Origin: Lacipirellula parvula
GTDB taxonomy: Bacteria > Planctomycetota > Planctomycetia > Pirellulales > Lacipirellulaceae
Direction of reading: 5' to 3'
DNA: 64,000 bases
Assembly (NCBI RefSeq): GCF_009177095.1
Contig: NZ_AP021861.1
Span: 4,322,501 to 4,386,500, forward strand
The translations under genes were made by a program, and so were the position numbers. The notes under the pieces are model-generated. The model saw only the letters and a list, made by a program, of their open reading frames with translations. It ran no database searches and was not told the origin of the DNA. This document shows positions 51,935 through 60,284 of this stretch, in pieces; position 1 is the first letter of the stretch, and each line of letters starts with the position of its first letter.

Positions 51935-52330
51935 CTAGTCGCTAGTTCTGAGACGGGCAATGAGAATGTTGGGTGGCTGTGGATTGTACCGCGAGTGTTC
52001 GCAATCAGAGAAATCCGCGTAGAAGTCTTCGGAGGCCATCAATGGGACGTCCGTTATCAACGAACTCAGGCCGGCTATTTCTATGTGCCCTGGAAGCATT
52101 TGGTAGAAGAACGAAAGATCGTGGGTGCAGAGATTCCAAACGGGATGTTGCATCCCGTCGAAGTCGCACCGCGTCGCCTCTTCGTGCCGATCCCGTATTG
52201 CTTCGTGAATTGTGTCGAACAAGTCCGTCTCGCAGCGGTCAAGGCGGTCCGCGAATGCGTCAAACTGAGGCTCTGTAATTATATGGACCCATTCAGAGTC
52301 CGTTCGCAGCGTGCTGATTCGCTTAATCAT
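51935..52330 (-). CDS. Hypothetical acidic protein
   Basis: 131 aa from MIKRISTLR; AGGAGGAA lies six bases upstream. Content is acidic and His/Trp-rich: EWVHIITEPQFDAFADRLDRCETDLFDTIHEAIRDRHEEATRCDFDGMQHPVW, then LSFFYQMLPGHIEIAG. There is no known domain. An overlapping plus-strand frame lacks a start signal and is judged a shadow. It is the last plasmid-like gene of island B, and its leader has the same hairpin motif as the small beta-rich genes. Confidence 0.7.
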   Translation of the reverse strand: MIKRISTLRTDSEWVHIITEPQFDAFADRLDRCETDLFDTIHEAIRDRHEEATRCDFDGMQHPVWNLCTHDLSFFYQMLPGHIEIAGLSSLITDVPLMASEDFYADFSDCEHSRYNPQPPNILIARLRTSD

Positions 52331-52359
52331 CTTTTCCTCCTGAAATAGTCGTCTGTTGC

Positions 52360-52382
52360 GTTTCCGCACAAAAAGTGGAAAC
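52360..52382 (-). promoter_or_regulatory. Leader hairpin of the 51,935 gene
   Basis: GTTTCCGCAC (52,360-52,369) pairs with GTGGAAAC (52,375-52,382, one bulge). It shares GCGTTTCCGCAC with the leaders at 18,035 and 48,823. Confidence 0.55.
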
Positions 52383-52575
52383 CAACAAACGGCATTTTTC
52401 AGGAAGGCGTTCGCAGAAGGATCAAGTTTTGATCCAAGTGGTCTGACGGAGAGGCCAGTTATGTCATTTGCTAGCCGCGATCGATGGAGGTGCGAGTACT
52501 CGATTCGATGGGCGCGTACAGGAGCTATTTATTATTCCCGGCGTTAAACAACAGAATCGCAAGGAGGACTCCACA

Positions 52576-52698
52576 ATGGCGGCGCAGTTAAGATTCGGAC
52601 CTGCGGCGAGTTGTCGTTCGATCGCTCGTACCCTGACGTACGCGGGTCATGAACCCTTCCGCCGCCGGCCCAACGGGCCGACGAGCATCAGCGGATAG
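52576..52698 (+). pseudogene. Gene start stub at the island B/host border
   Basis: 40 codons (MAAQLRFGPAASCRSIARTL) behind an excellent AAGGAGGA ribosome-binding site, then reading antisense into the methyltransferase gene. It is probably the beginning of an island gene whose rest was lost, so the right border of island B is near 52.6 kb. No third tRNA fragment is present here. Confidence 0.35.
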
Positions 52699-53420
52699 CC
52701 TGGCACTTGCTGCTGGTATTGCCGATACTCCTCCCCCATGTAGTAAGCCAAGCGTTCGTCTTTCAAATAACTGCCGATAGCGAGGTACAGGGTCCACACC
52801 CCGGTGAGTATGGCGTGGTCGAACGTCATCCTGGGCGTAAACCAGATCAACCCGGCAAAACTGAGGTAAACGGGATGTCGCAGCCAAAGATAAGCGCCCG
52901 TCGGCGTGAACCGACGGCGCGGCAGCGGCTGCCGCCGAGCCCAGCGGCTCCACTCGGTGTATCCCGTTTGATAGCCCAGGCCGGTGAGCAGCAGACTGTA
53001 GCCGAGAGCGATCCATGAGAGGTGGAACGCCGAGACGACGAGCCTGCGAGGCCAACCATGAAGTTCCCAAATGACGTTGTCGCTTCCTCGCCAACCCAAG
53101 AACACGCACCACAGCGAGAGGCAAGTGACGATGCAGTAAAAGACGCCGAAAAACTCTCGACCAATCGCGCGACCAATCGCCGATTGCACCTGCGGAAGAC
53201 GAAGGAGGCTGTGCGGAATGGCGAAGAGAAGCGCCAGACCAATGTTCCCCAATAGCATCATGAGGAACGCCGACGGCACGACAAGACTGCCGGCCGTATT
53301 GGAAAGAAACGCATAGAGCCACACGACGGTGATCGCGAACATCAATTGCGCCGTCGCGCCGACGACGAGTCCGACGGCGCGGCGCCAGACTGAGGTCGAA
53401 TCAGAGCAGGCTGCGTCCAT
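52647..53420 (-). CDS. ICMT/NnrU-like membrane methyltransferase
   Basis: 257 aa with five to six transmembrane helices (AVGLVVGATAQLMFAITVVWLYAFL, FLMMLLGNIGLALLFAIP, FFGVFYCIVTCLSLWCVFLGW and others). The C-terminal isoprenylcysteine carboxyl methyltransferase-type core reads FTPTGAYLWLRHPVYLSFAGLIWF, then LKDERLAYYMGEEYRQYQQQVPGY. Relatives methylate lipid carboxyl or hydroxyl groups with SAM. In Streptomyces, SrsB, encoded beside a type III PKS, methylates phenolic lipids. The divergent PKS operon 1 kb away suggests the same here. Confidence 0.85.
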   Translation of the reverse strand: MDAACSDSTSVWRRAVGLVVGATAQLMFAITVVWLYAFLSNTAGSLVVPSAFLMMLLGNIGLALLFAIPHSLLRLPQVQSAIGRAIGREFFGVFYCIVTCLSLWCVFLGWRGSDNVIWELHGWPRRLVVSAFHLSWIALGYSLLLTGLGYQTGYTEWSRWARRQPLPRRRFTPTGAYLWLRHPVYLSFAGLIWFTPRMTFDHAILTGVWTLYLAIGSYLKDERLAYYMGEEYRQYQQQVPGYPLMLVGPLGRRRKGS

Positions 53421-53498
53421 GCCGGAGTTCCGCGAGAGTGTGATCGTATCGTTAGGCGACGTTTCTAATCGATTGGGCGCAAGTGCGAGCGTTGAACG

Positions 53499-54203
53499 TT
53501 ACTTCACCGCGTTGGCCACGATAATGTCGCCGTGCACGGCTAGTTCGTCGGCCACGCCGACGGCGCCGAGTGCTTTGCGGAGCGGTTTGATGCCGTACTC
53601 CGATTGTCGGAGCGGAAACTGGCCGCGGATGCGGAGGAATTCGCCGCGGTTCTGGACCTCGGCCTGAAACCTTAGCGGTCGCTTCACGCCATGCAGGGTG
53701 AATTCGCCGATGAATTCGTAGACCGGCAGTCCCTGGCGACTTGGCTGAGGCGTCTTGCGCGTCGAAGCGATATCGAACGTGGCGGTCGGAAATTGCTTCA
53801 CGTCGAGCACTTCGGCGCTAAGCATGTTGGCAGTTACTTCGCGTTGCGTCTCGCCGGGAACTTCGCCTTCGACGGCGAGATACTTACGGGCATACGCGAC
53901 GTCGACTAGAAAGCTGGTGGTATCGAATACGAGTTGCCCTGCTCCCTGGTCGGCATCAAGCGTGACGCGTCCCGAACGCAGCATGCCGACGACGCCGTGA
54001 ACGTGCCCGAAGCCTGTCTTTTCGACGCGGATGTAAACGCGAGAATTCGTCGCATCAACTTCGCCGGGCGCTAGAGGCTTTGGGGGAACATCAGCGGCGC
54101 CAGCGACCTCGCCGACGATGACACTGAGACACATTATCAGTAAAGCGAAAACAGCGCAGAGGCGTATCGATTCAGCACACTTTTGAGCGTTCTCGTCCAT
54201 CAT
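53499..54203 (-). CDS. YceI-like periplasmic lipid-binding protein
   Basis: 234 aa from MMDENAQK (GAAAGGAAA upstream). A signal peptide (LCAVFALLIMCLSVIVGEVAGAA) is followed by a YceI lipocalin-like barrel: RVYIRVEKTGFGHVHGVVGML, VTLDADQGAGQLVFDTTSF, ANMLSAEVLDVKQFPTATFDIAS, YEFIGEFTLHGVKRPLRF and the C-terminal GIKPLRKALGAVGVADELAVHGDIIVAN. YceI proteins bind polyisoprenoid chains such as ubiquinone-like lipids. It lies 78 bp upstream of the methyltransferase gene in the same direction and probably carries the lipid product of this locus. Confidence 0.9.
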   Translation of the reverse strand: MMDENAQKCAESIRLCAVFALLIMCLSVIVGEVAGAADVPPKPLAPGEVDATNSRVYIRVEKTGFGHVHGVVGMLRSGRVTLDADQGAGQLVFDTTSFLVDVAYARKYLAVEGEVPGETQREVTANMLSAEVLDVKQFPTATFDIASTRKTPQPSRQGLPVYEFIGEFTLHGVKRPLRFQAEVQNRGEFLRIRGQFPLRQSEYGIKPLRKALGAVGVADELAVHGDIIVANAVK

Positions 54204-54481
54204 CGACCTGGTTTCCTTTCGATGTCGTAAGAGTTCTAGTGAGCGTGGTTGATGCAATTGACACGCACGTCCTACTCGTCGCACCATAGCCTCTCGCTCG
54301 ACGCCGACATGGTATAAATCGCTGCGTCGATAAGAGTCGAGAGCAACTTGCGAACTTCCCGCAAGACCGCCCCGCGACTTACGGACAACCACGTCATCAA
54401 TTTCGGACGACGGCGCTTCGCGAAGAGGCGACGCGCGTCGCGCACCTTGCTGTCGCGGCGCGAAGCTGAAAGGAATCAGCG

Positions 54482-55252
54482 ATGATGCGAAGCACGGCAA
54501 CGGCCGCTACCTACGGTCCGAATCTCGGCGCTCGCCAGCGCGTGCCGGAGCTAATGGACGAACCGGGGATCGCCCCCGCCGCGCTCGAAGATGCGCTCCG
54601 CGGGATCGCGCGAATCAATGCGTTCAGCCTCACCGCCGGTCATTTGTGGCGACGGTTGCAACGGATCGCTCGAGAACGAAAGCTCGATCGGCTTCGCATT
54701 CTCCACGTCGGCTGCGGCAACGCCGACGTCACGCTGGGCGTCGCGCGACGGGCACGGCGCTCGGGCGTTAAGGCGGAGCTATTCGGCTGCGATCGAACCG
54801 CGGTGGCCGTCGAGGCGGCGCGAGAACGCGCGCGACGCCTCGGGCTGCAAGAAGTGCTGTTCTTTCAAGCCGACGCGTTGACCGACGATTTGCACGGCAG
54901 GTACGACGTCATCGTCAGCTCGCTTTTTCTGCATCATCTCGACGAAGCAGAAGCGGTCGTCCTTCTCCGTCGCCTGAGCCGCATGACGCGACACGCGATC
55001 GTAATGGACGACCTCCGCCGTTCGGCTTTCGGCTACTGGCTCGCATGTTGGGGTTGTCGATTGCTGACGCGCTCGCCTGTGGTCCGCTTCGACGGCCCCG
55101 CGTCGGTGCGGAGCGCTCTGACTGCCGCCGAATTTCTGAAGCTAGCGCACGCCGCCGGACTGGAGGGAGTGACGATCGAGCGACGCTGGCCGGAGCGATT
55201 GACGCTGGTTTGGGAGAATTGCGCCGTCTCCGTTCCGGAGTTCGTACGATGA
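54482..55252 (+). CDS. SAM-dependent methyltransferase (T3PKS operon)
   Basis: 256 aa class I methyltransferase: SAM-binding motif I ILHVGCGNADVTLGVA (residues 73-88), the acidic end of strand 2 in LFGCDRTAVAVEAA, motif III-like YDVIVSSLFLHHLDEAEAVVLLRRL, and IVMDDLRRS. It is first in a three-gene operon with ATGA overlaps to the flavoprotein and the polyketide synthase. It probably modifies the polyketide phenol. This part of the window is clearly GC-richer than the islands. Confidence 0.9.
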   Translation: MMRSTATAATYGPNLGARQRVPELMDEPGIAPAALEDALRGIARINAFSLTAGHLWRRLQRIARERKLDRLRILHVGCGNADVTLGVARRARRSGVKAELFGCDRTAVAVEAARERARRLGLQEVLFFQADALTDDLHGRYDVIVSSLFLHHLDEAEAVVLLRRLSRMTRHAIVMDDLRRSAFGYWLACWGCRLLTRSPVVRFDGPASVRSALTAAEFLKLAHAAGLEGVTIERRWPERLTLVWENCAVSVPEFVR

Positions 55253-56424
55253 GCGCTCCCACGCCCTGGAATGTGGCCGTCATCGGCGCCGGACCGGCCG
55301 GATCGGTGGCAGCCTCTCAGCTGGCTCGCGCGGGGCTGCGGGTCGCGCTCCTCGAGCGCACCGTCGGACCGCGCTACAAAGTTTGCGGCGGCTGCCTCAA
55401 CGAGCGCGGCCTTTCGGTGCTTCGGCACTGTGGTCTCGACGTCGCCCTGCGTGACGAACTTTCGGCGCCGTTAAGGCAGATCACGTTCCATCGCGACGCC
55501 CGGCAAGTGACCATCAACGACCAAGCCGGAACCATCGTCAATCGCGCGACGTTCGACGCCGCGCTGGCCGTAGCGGCCGTGCAGGTTGGCGTCGAACTTT
55601 TCGCCGGCGTGAAAGCAACCGTCGAACCGCTCGACGCTGCCAGCGCTGCGCGCGAAATAGCGACGCGAACGATTTCTCTGCAACGGGCCGATGGAACTGC
55701 CGACCGCTTGAGGGCGGAGCTTGTCGTCGTCGCCGACGGATTGGGTCGACCTTCGCTGCAGCGTCTTTCAGAGTTCGCCGCGATCGCGGCCCCGAACTCG
55801 CGGCTCGGCCTGGGCATTGCTCCGAGCGAGACGCTGACGAGCGCCGGCTACGAGCCAGCGACGCTTAGCATGGCGATTGTCGATGACGGTTATCTTGGCG
55901 TCGCCCGACTTGTCGACAGGCGGCTCTGCATTGGCGCCGCCTTCGACGCCGCTGTCGCTCGTCGCGGGGCCTTCGACCGTTGGATCGGCGAAGCGCTTAC
56001 CCGCTGCGGGCTGCCCGCGATCGACGGTCTCTCGACGGCGTCGATCCGCGGCACGCGTCCCCTTACGCAACGCCCAGCGTGCGTCGCTAGTCACCGCATA
56101 ATCCTCATTGGCGACGCCGCCGGATACACCGAACCCATCACGGGCGAAGGAATGGCATGGGGACTAGCCGCGGCGGCGGCCGTGCCGTCCTTCGCGCTGC
56201 AGGCATGCCATGAGTGGCATTCCGAGCTTCCCGCCGCCTGGGAACGAACGCTTCGCCGCGATGTTCACGGCGGCCAGTTCTTCAACCGGATCCTCGCCGC
56301 TGCGCTTCGCCAGCCGCGTTACGCCCGCCGTGTGTTCGCCGTCGCGGCGGCGCTGCCGAGTTTCGCCGCCCCGATTGTTCGCCGCCTGAACCGACCTCAA
56401 GCCGTTGCAAGGATCGCCGCATGA
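55249..56424 (+). CDS. FAD-dependent oxidoreductase (geranylgeranyl-reductase-like)
   Basis: 391 aa; the start overlaps the previous stop (ATGA). An N-terminal Rossmann FAD motif (VAVIGAGPAGSVAASQLARAGLRVALLER) is followed by YKVCGGCLNERGL, which is typical of the geranylgeranyl reductase/flavin hydroxylase group. The middle has LVVVADGLGRPSLQRL, and the C-terminal GD motif reads RIILIGDAAGYTEPITGEGMAWGL. In Streptomyces srs operons a flavoprotein (SrsC) hydroxylates the resorcinol ring to give a quinone. The same step is plausible here. Confidence 0.9.
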   Translation: MSAPTPWNVAVIGAGPAGSVAASQLARAGLRVALLERTVGPRYKVCGGCLNERGLSVLRHCGLDVALRDELSAPLRQITFHRDARQVTINDQAGTIVNRATFDAALAVAAVQVGVELFAGVKATVEPLDAASAAREIATRTISLQRADGTADRLRAELVVVADGLGRPSLQRLSEFAAIAAPNSRLGLGIAPSETLTSAGYEPATLSMAIVDDGYLGVARLVDRRLCIGAAFDAAVARRGAFDRWIGEALTRCGLPAIDGLSTASIRGTRPLTQRPACVASHRIILIGDAAGYTEPITGEGMAWGLAAAAAVPSFALQACHEWHSELPAAWERTLRRDVHGGQFFNRILAAALRQPRYARRVFAVAAALPSFAAPIVRRLNRPQAVARIAA

Positions 56425-57617
56425 GCCCTCTGACGAAAACCTCCGCTCGCATCACGCCGGTTGGCGCCCCTGTGCGCACGATGACGCATCGCATCACGCG
56501 GACGCCGTCCGCCCCCGTCATTCGCGGCCTCGGCGTCGCCGTGCCGGAGCACTCAATCCGGCAGCATGAAGCCGCCGAGATCGCCGCTGACCTGATCGCG
56601 TCGGAAGAACGCAGTAAGCGAGCAATCGCCACCCTGTATCGGCGTTCCGGCGTTGCCTCGCGGCATTGCGCGATCCTCGAAGCGCCCGTTGACGGCCCGC
56701 CGGCTACGCAAGACTTCTTTCGACCTCGGACCTCGCCTGCCGACGGCGGCCCATCGACCGGTCGGCGAATGGCGCTCTATGAGCAATCGGCGACGCGACT
56801 GGCCGTCGCAGCGGCGCGCCGCGCCCTCGCCGAGTCGGACCTCGCCGTGGATCGGATCACTCACATCGTGACGGCAACTTGCACCGGCTTCTCGGCGCCA
56901 GGGTTCGACCTAGGCCTCATCGAGCAGCTCCCTCTCCCGCGCGGCGTGCAGCGAACGCAGGTCGGTTTCATGGGGTGTCACGCAGCGCTGAATGCGTTGC
57001 GCGTCGCTCAGGCGTACTGCAAAGCCGACCCCCGCGCGAATGTACTCGTTTGCGTGACCGAAATCTGCAGCCTGCACTTTCAATACAACGAACAACCGCA
57101 GACGATTGTCTCTAACGCCCTCTTCGCCGATGGCGCCGCGGCCGCTGTGGTATCGTCCGATCACAGTGAACGTTCGAGTTGCGTTAACGGCGACGCCTGG
57201 AGACTCGGTGATCACGCTTCATTCGTCGTACCGAATTCGGCCGACTTGATGAGTTGGCGGATCGGCGACCACGGTTTTGAGATGACTCTTTCGCCGCGGT
57301 TGCCCGATCTGATTGCAGAGCGGCTGGCGCCTTGGGTCGACGCTTGGCTCGCCCGCCAAGGCCTCGCTCGCCAGGAAGTGCGTTCGTGGGCGATCCATCC
57401 CGGCGGCCGCCGCATCCTTGCCGCCGCCGCGGAATCGCTGGCGCTCACTTCAGAGCAAATGGCTCCGTCCGAACAAATTTTGCGAGACTTTGGCAACATG
57501 TCGTCGCCGACGGTGCTGTTTATCTTGCGCGAACTGCAGCGGCGCCGCGCGGGACTGCCGGCCGTGATGCTGGCGTTCGGGCCCGGCGTCACAATTGAAG
57601 CGGCGCTCGTCCGGTGA
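56421..57617 (+). CDS. Type III polyketide synthase
   Basis: 398 aa, ATGA overlap with the flavoprotein gene. It is a chalcone/stilbene synthase-like homodimeric enzyme with the catalytic triad Cys186 (VGFMGCHAALNAL), His326 (SWAIHPGGRRIL) and Asn359 (RDFGNMSSPTVLF). It condenses a starter, probably a fatty acyl chain, with malonyl-CoA to a resorcinol or pyrone. A long Ser/Thr/Pro-rich N terminus precedes the domain. With a methyltransferase and flavin hydroxylase in the operon and an ICMT-like methyltransferase nearby, methylated phenolic lipids or quinones are the likely products. Confidence 0.93.
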   Translation: MSPLTKTSARITPVGAPVRTMTHRITRTPSAPVIRGLGVAVPEHSIRQHEAAEIAADLIASEERSKRAIATLYRRSGVASRHCAILEAPVDGPPATQDFFRPRTSPADGGPSTGRRMALYEQSATRLAVAAARRALAESDLAVDRITHIVTATCTGFSAPGFDLGLIEQLPLPRGVQRTQVGFMGCHAALNALRVAQAYCKADPRANVLVCVTEICSLHFQYNEQPQTIVSNALFADGAAAAVVSSDHSERSSCVNGDAWRLGDHASFVVPNSADLMSWRIGDHGFEMTLSPRLPDLIAERLAPWVDAWLARQGLARQEVRSWAIHPGGRRILAAAAESLALTSEQMAPSEQILRDFGNMSSPTVLFILRELQRRRAGLPAVMLAFGPGVTIEAALVR

Positions 57618-57629
57618 CGTGTTGATGGG

Positions 57630-57663
57630 ACCTTCCCATGGGAAGGTGTGAAGAATTCACACC
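57630..57663. terminator. Two overlapping palindromes between convergent genes
   Basis: ACCTTCCC/GGGAAGGT (57,630-57,647) and GGTGTGAA/TTCACACC (57,645-57,663) share three bases, so only one can form fully. They could terminate both strands; there is no T-run. Confidence 0.45.
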
Positions 57664-57678
57664 GGCGTGACGTAGCTA

Positions 57679-57867
57679 CTACCGTTTCCCGGGAGGGAGC
57701 AAGAATAGCGAGAGAATGCCGCCGCAAATAAGGAATATCGCGAAGCCAACGATGAACGCTTCGTATCCGCTACCTAAAAGGAGCGTCCTGCTGAGAAGAA
57801 AGCTCGCCGCCGCCGCGATCACCGAAGAAATGCCGGTAATCAGAATGATTTTGGAAGCGATGCGCAT
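57679..57867 (-). CDS. Small two-helix membrane protein
   Basis: 62 aa, essentially two transmembrane helices (IILITGISSVIAAAASFLLS and AFIVGFAIFLICGGILSLFLL) and a short basic end. GGAAA lies upstream of the ATG. It has no family name. It lies next to the P-type ATPase region but is separated from it by a divergent gap of about 60 bp on the same strand. Confidence 0.65.
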   Translation of the reverse strand: MRIASKIILITGISSVIAAAASFLLSRTLLLGSGYEAFIVGFAIFLICGGILSLFLLPPGKR

Positions 57868-57927
57868 AGTTTCCAGCCGGTTTAAAGAACGACCGCGTGG
57901 CGATTGGCGTTAACCGCCCGATAGGGA

Positions 57928-59943
57928 TCAACGGTTCGTTGGCGGCTCTACTTGAGCTTTTGAGAAATCCGAGAGCTTTTTCGGCGGAAGTGCAGCACGT
58001 AAGGCGTTCAGTATTGCGAGCACATCAATGATCTCTTGGGTCACCGCGCCAGCCACCGGAAGTAGCAGACCGCCGCTAGCCAACGCCATTCCCGCGACGC
58101 TCAGTGACATCCCGCCAATCGCGCTCTGAAGCGCGATGCGTCTCATGCGACTGCTGATGTGCATGAACTCGTCGACCTTTTCCAGCGAACTGTCCATGAC
58201 GACGACGCCCGCTGATTCAGTGGTAATGTCACTGTTTTGACCAATAGCTATTCCCACCGTCGCGGAGAGAAGTGCGGGCGCATCGTTGATGCCATCCCCG
58301 ACATACAACGTTCTGGCTTTCAGCGTTTCCGCACGTACTATGGCGACTTTTTCCTCCGGCGTCTTCTCAGCGTAGACTTCGCGGATGCCTATCTGCTCGG
58401 CTAAGTAGCGCACCTCGGATTCACGATCTCCTGAAACAATCAGAAGCCTCGTGAAGCCATGGTAGGGATGTAAGTGCTTGACGAACGAAGCGCCCTCGCT
58501 GCGAGGTTCGTCGCGAAACCTGTAGGTCGCTGTATAACACTGGTCAATAACTACGCAACACTCAAGGCCGCCGGCGTGGGGTGGTAACTGGTCTCCTCGA
58601 TCGAGTTGATCTCTAGCAATCACGCCACGGCTTGTAATCTGCACCGTATGTCCGGCGACAATGCCGCGCAGGCCTTGGCCGGGCGGTTCGCTTATCTCGC
58701 TCACTTCTTGCAAAGCGACTCCAGCTGACTTGGCAGCGGCGAGAACTGCACGGGCAAGCGGATGTTTTGAATAGCGCTCAAGGCTTGCCACTAAAGTCAG
58801 CACTTCTGCGGCTTCAGCATCTGAGACCACAAGTTGGTCCGTCAATCGTGGACGTCCATAGGTCAGCGTGCCCGTTTTATCGAAAATCGCCGTGGTGCAC
58901 GTAGCAATCGTTTCGAGAACAACCGTATCTTTTACGATGATGCCGCGGCGAGCGCACAAAGAAATCGCGCCGATAATGGCGACGGGAATTGCAATTAGAA
59001 GCGGGCAAGGCGTTGCGACTACGAGCACCGCTAAAAATCGGTGCGGTTGTCCGCTGATCCACCAAGCAAGTGAAGCGATTGCAAGCGCCAGGGGGGTGTA
59101 GTAAGCGCCAAGAGTGTCTCCCAACCGTCGCATTCGAGGGCGATGCTGCTCAGCAGATAGCATGATTTGCATGATCTTCGAATACCGAGAGTCAGCTGCG
59201 GGGCGACTTGCACGAATGACGATCGCCGATTCGCCGTTAATTGCTCCAGAGATGACTTCTGAGCCAGGCGTCTTTGACATCTGAAAAGGTTCGCCGGTCA
59301 GAAACGACTCGTCCATTGAGCCGCGGCCCTCGATCACGACGCCATCGACCGGACAAATGTCATGCGGAAAGATGACGAGCACATCGTCAACGGCTACATC
59401 GCTCAGCGGTACGTCCACTACCACGCCACCTCGCCGTTGATGCGCTAACGATGGCATTCGCTTCGCGAGCGCGCTTAGAACTGACGAGGCGCTTCGAATA
59501 GCGTAACTCTCCAGTGCCTCTCCCCCCGAAAGCATCAGCACCACAAGGGCTCCGGCGAGATACTCGCCTAAGATAATCGCCGTCACGATGGAGATGCCGG
59601 CCAGTAGATCGGATCCAAATTCGGCCCTTAAAACTTTCGCGGACAATTCGAAAACAAGGGGAACTCCGCCCAACAATAGGACGGACCAGAGCGGCAACTC
59701 AATGATGAATATGGAAGTGCTGGTGGCATACCGAAGCACCAAATGTAGGGTGATGCCGGCGATCGCTGCGGCGGCAATTGCTGTCATTCGGCGGTTGGAC
59801 CAGAATTCAACGAACGACGATTTTTCTGGAGCTGGAGTTTCCAAGCTAATCCACCTGAACGAAGCCGACAGAGCGAGGCCCTCAAGAGTATCGCGGACTG
59901 TAGCTTGTCCCTCAACGATAGCTTGGCGTCGGACGCCGCGCAT
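57928..59943 (-). CDS. P1B-type heavy-metal ATPase
   Basis: 671 aa. Motifs in order are TGEP in SFLTGEPFQMSK, ATPCPLLIA (the metal-site helix, TPC rather than the CPC of copper/zinc pumps), phosphorylation DKTGTLT, SKHPLA and GDGINDAPAL. Eight transmembrane helices are expected. There is no N-terminal HMA metal-binding domain, only a 50-residue extension. A TPC/SPC/APC-type motif leaves the substrate open (Co, Fe or another divalent ion). The start overlaps the preceding gene by 32 bp, implying coupling or a start slightly further in. Confidence 0.92.
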   Translation of the reverse strand: MRGVRRQAIVEGQATVRDTLEGLALSASFRWISLETPAPEKSSFVEFWSNRRMTAIAAAAIAGITLHLVLRYATSTSIFIIELPLWSVLLLGGVPLVFELSAKVLRAEFGSDLLAGISIVTAIILGEYLAGALVVLMLSGGEALESYAIRSASSVLSALAKRMPSLAHQRRGGVVVDVPLSDVAVDDVLVIFPHDICPVDGVVIEGRGSMDESFLTGEPFQMSKTPGSEVISGAINGESAIVIRASRPAADSRYSKIMQIMLSAEQHRPRMRRLGDTLGAYYTPLALAIASLAWWISGQPHRFLAVLVVATPCPLLIAIPVAIIGAISLCARRGIIVKDTVVLETIATCTTAIFDKTGTLTYGRPRLTDQLVVSDAEAAEVLTLVASLERYSKHPLARAVLAAAKSAGVALQEVSEISEPPGQGLRGIVAGHTVQITSRGVIARDQLDRGDQLPPHAGGLECCVVIDQCYTATYRFRDEPRSEGASFVKHLHPYHGFTRLLIVSGDRESEVRYLAEQIGIREVYAEKTPEEKVAIVRAETLKARTLYVGDGINDAPALLSATVGIAIGQNSDITTESAGVVVMDSSLEKVDEFMHISSRMRRIALQSAIGGMSLSVAGMALASGGLLLPVAGAVTQEIIDVLAILNALRAALPPKKLSDFSKAQVEPPTNR

Positions 59944-60214
59944 ACACGCCAGGGCAGTGGTTTAACTGAGGCCCGGTAATGTAAGGTTGCGTGGAATGGA
60001 CAGAGACTTCTTTGGTAATCATACGTTGTGCCTCGACTAACTCGTTCTCTAGACTTTTCACCACCGCCGCATAACCCTGTAGGCGAATTGAGTGGCCGGG
60101 GTAGCCGGCGGTTGTCAGTGCAACGGCCAACTTGCGAAGGTCAGTAATGGCCCGAGCGGCGCGGAGTATTAATTCGTTGTCCGATGGACTCTTAGGGTTC
60201 GATGGATTGCTCAT
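59912..60214 (-). CDS. Small helical protein
   Basis: 100 aa from MSNPSNPKS. A helical core (NELILRAARAITDLRKLAVALTTAGYPGHSIRLQGYAAVVKSLENELVEAQRMI) shares a spaced pattern with the 17,447 protein of island A. The tail is unstructured. The 3' end overlaps the ATPase start. It may be a regulator; there is no known family. Confidence 0.6.
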   Translation of the reverse strand: MSNPSNPKSPSDNELILRAARAITDLRKLAVALTTAGYPGHSIRLQGYAAVVKSLENELVEAQRMITKEVSVHSTQPYITGPQLNHCPGVYARRPTPSYR

Positions 60215-60284
60215 GGGAGGCGATTGAATAGCGATAACGGTACACTGCAGGGGCCTGGGGGGTATGATGTGACGCAAGTGGCGT

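Noticed and set aside
51905-52348. Plus-strand coding frame opposite the 51,935 gene
   Set aside because: It has no start signal, and the minus-strand gene has a perfect AGGAGGAA and a leader hairpin.
52588-53322. Alternative minus-strand frame over the ICMT-like gene
   Set aside because: Its translation is Arg/His/Ser-rich with no domain, while the other frame gives a clear methyltransferase with membrane helices.
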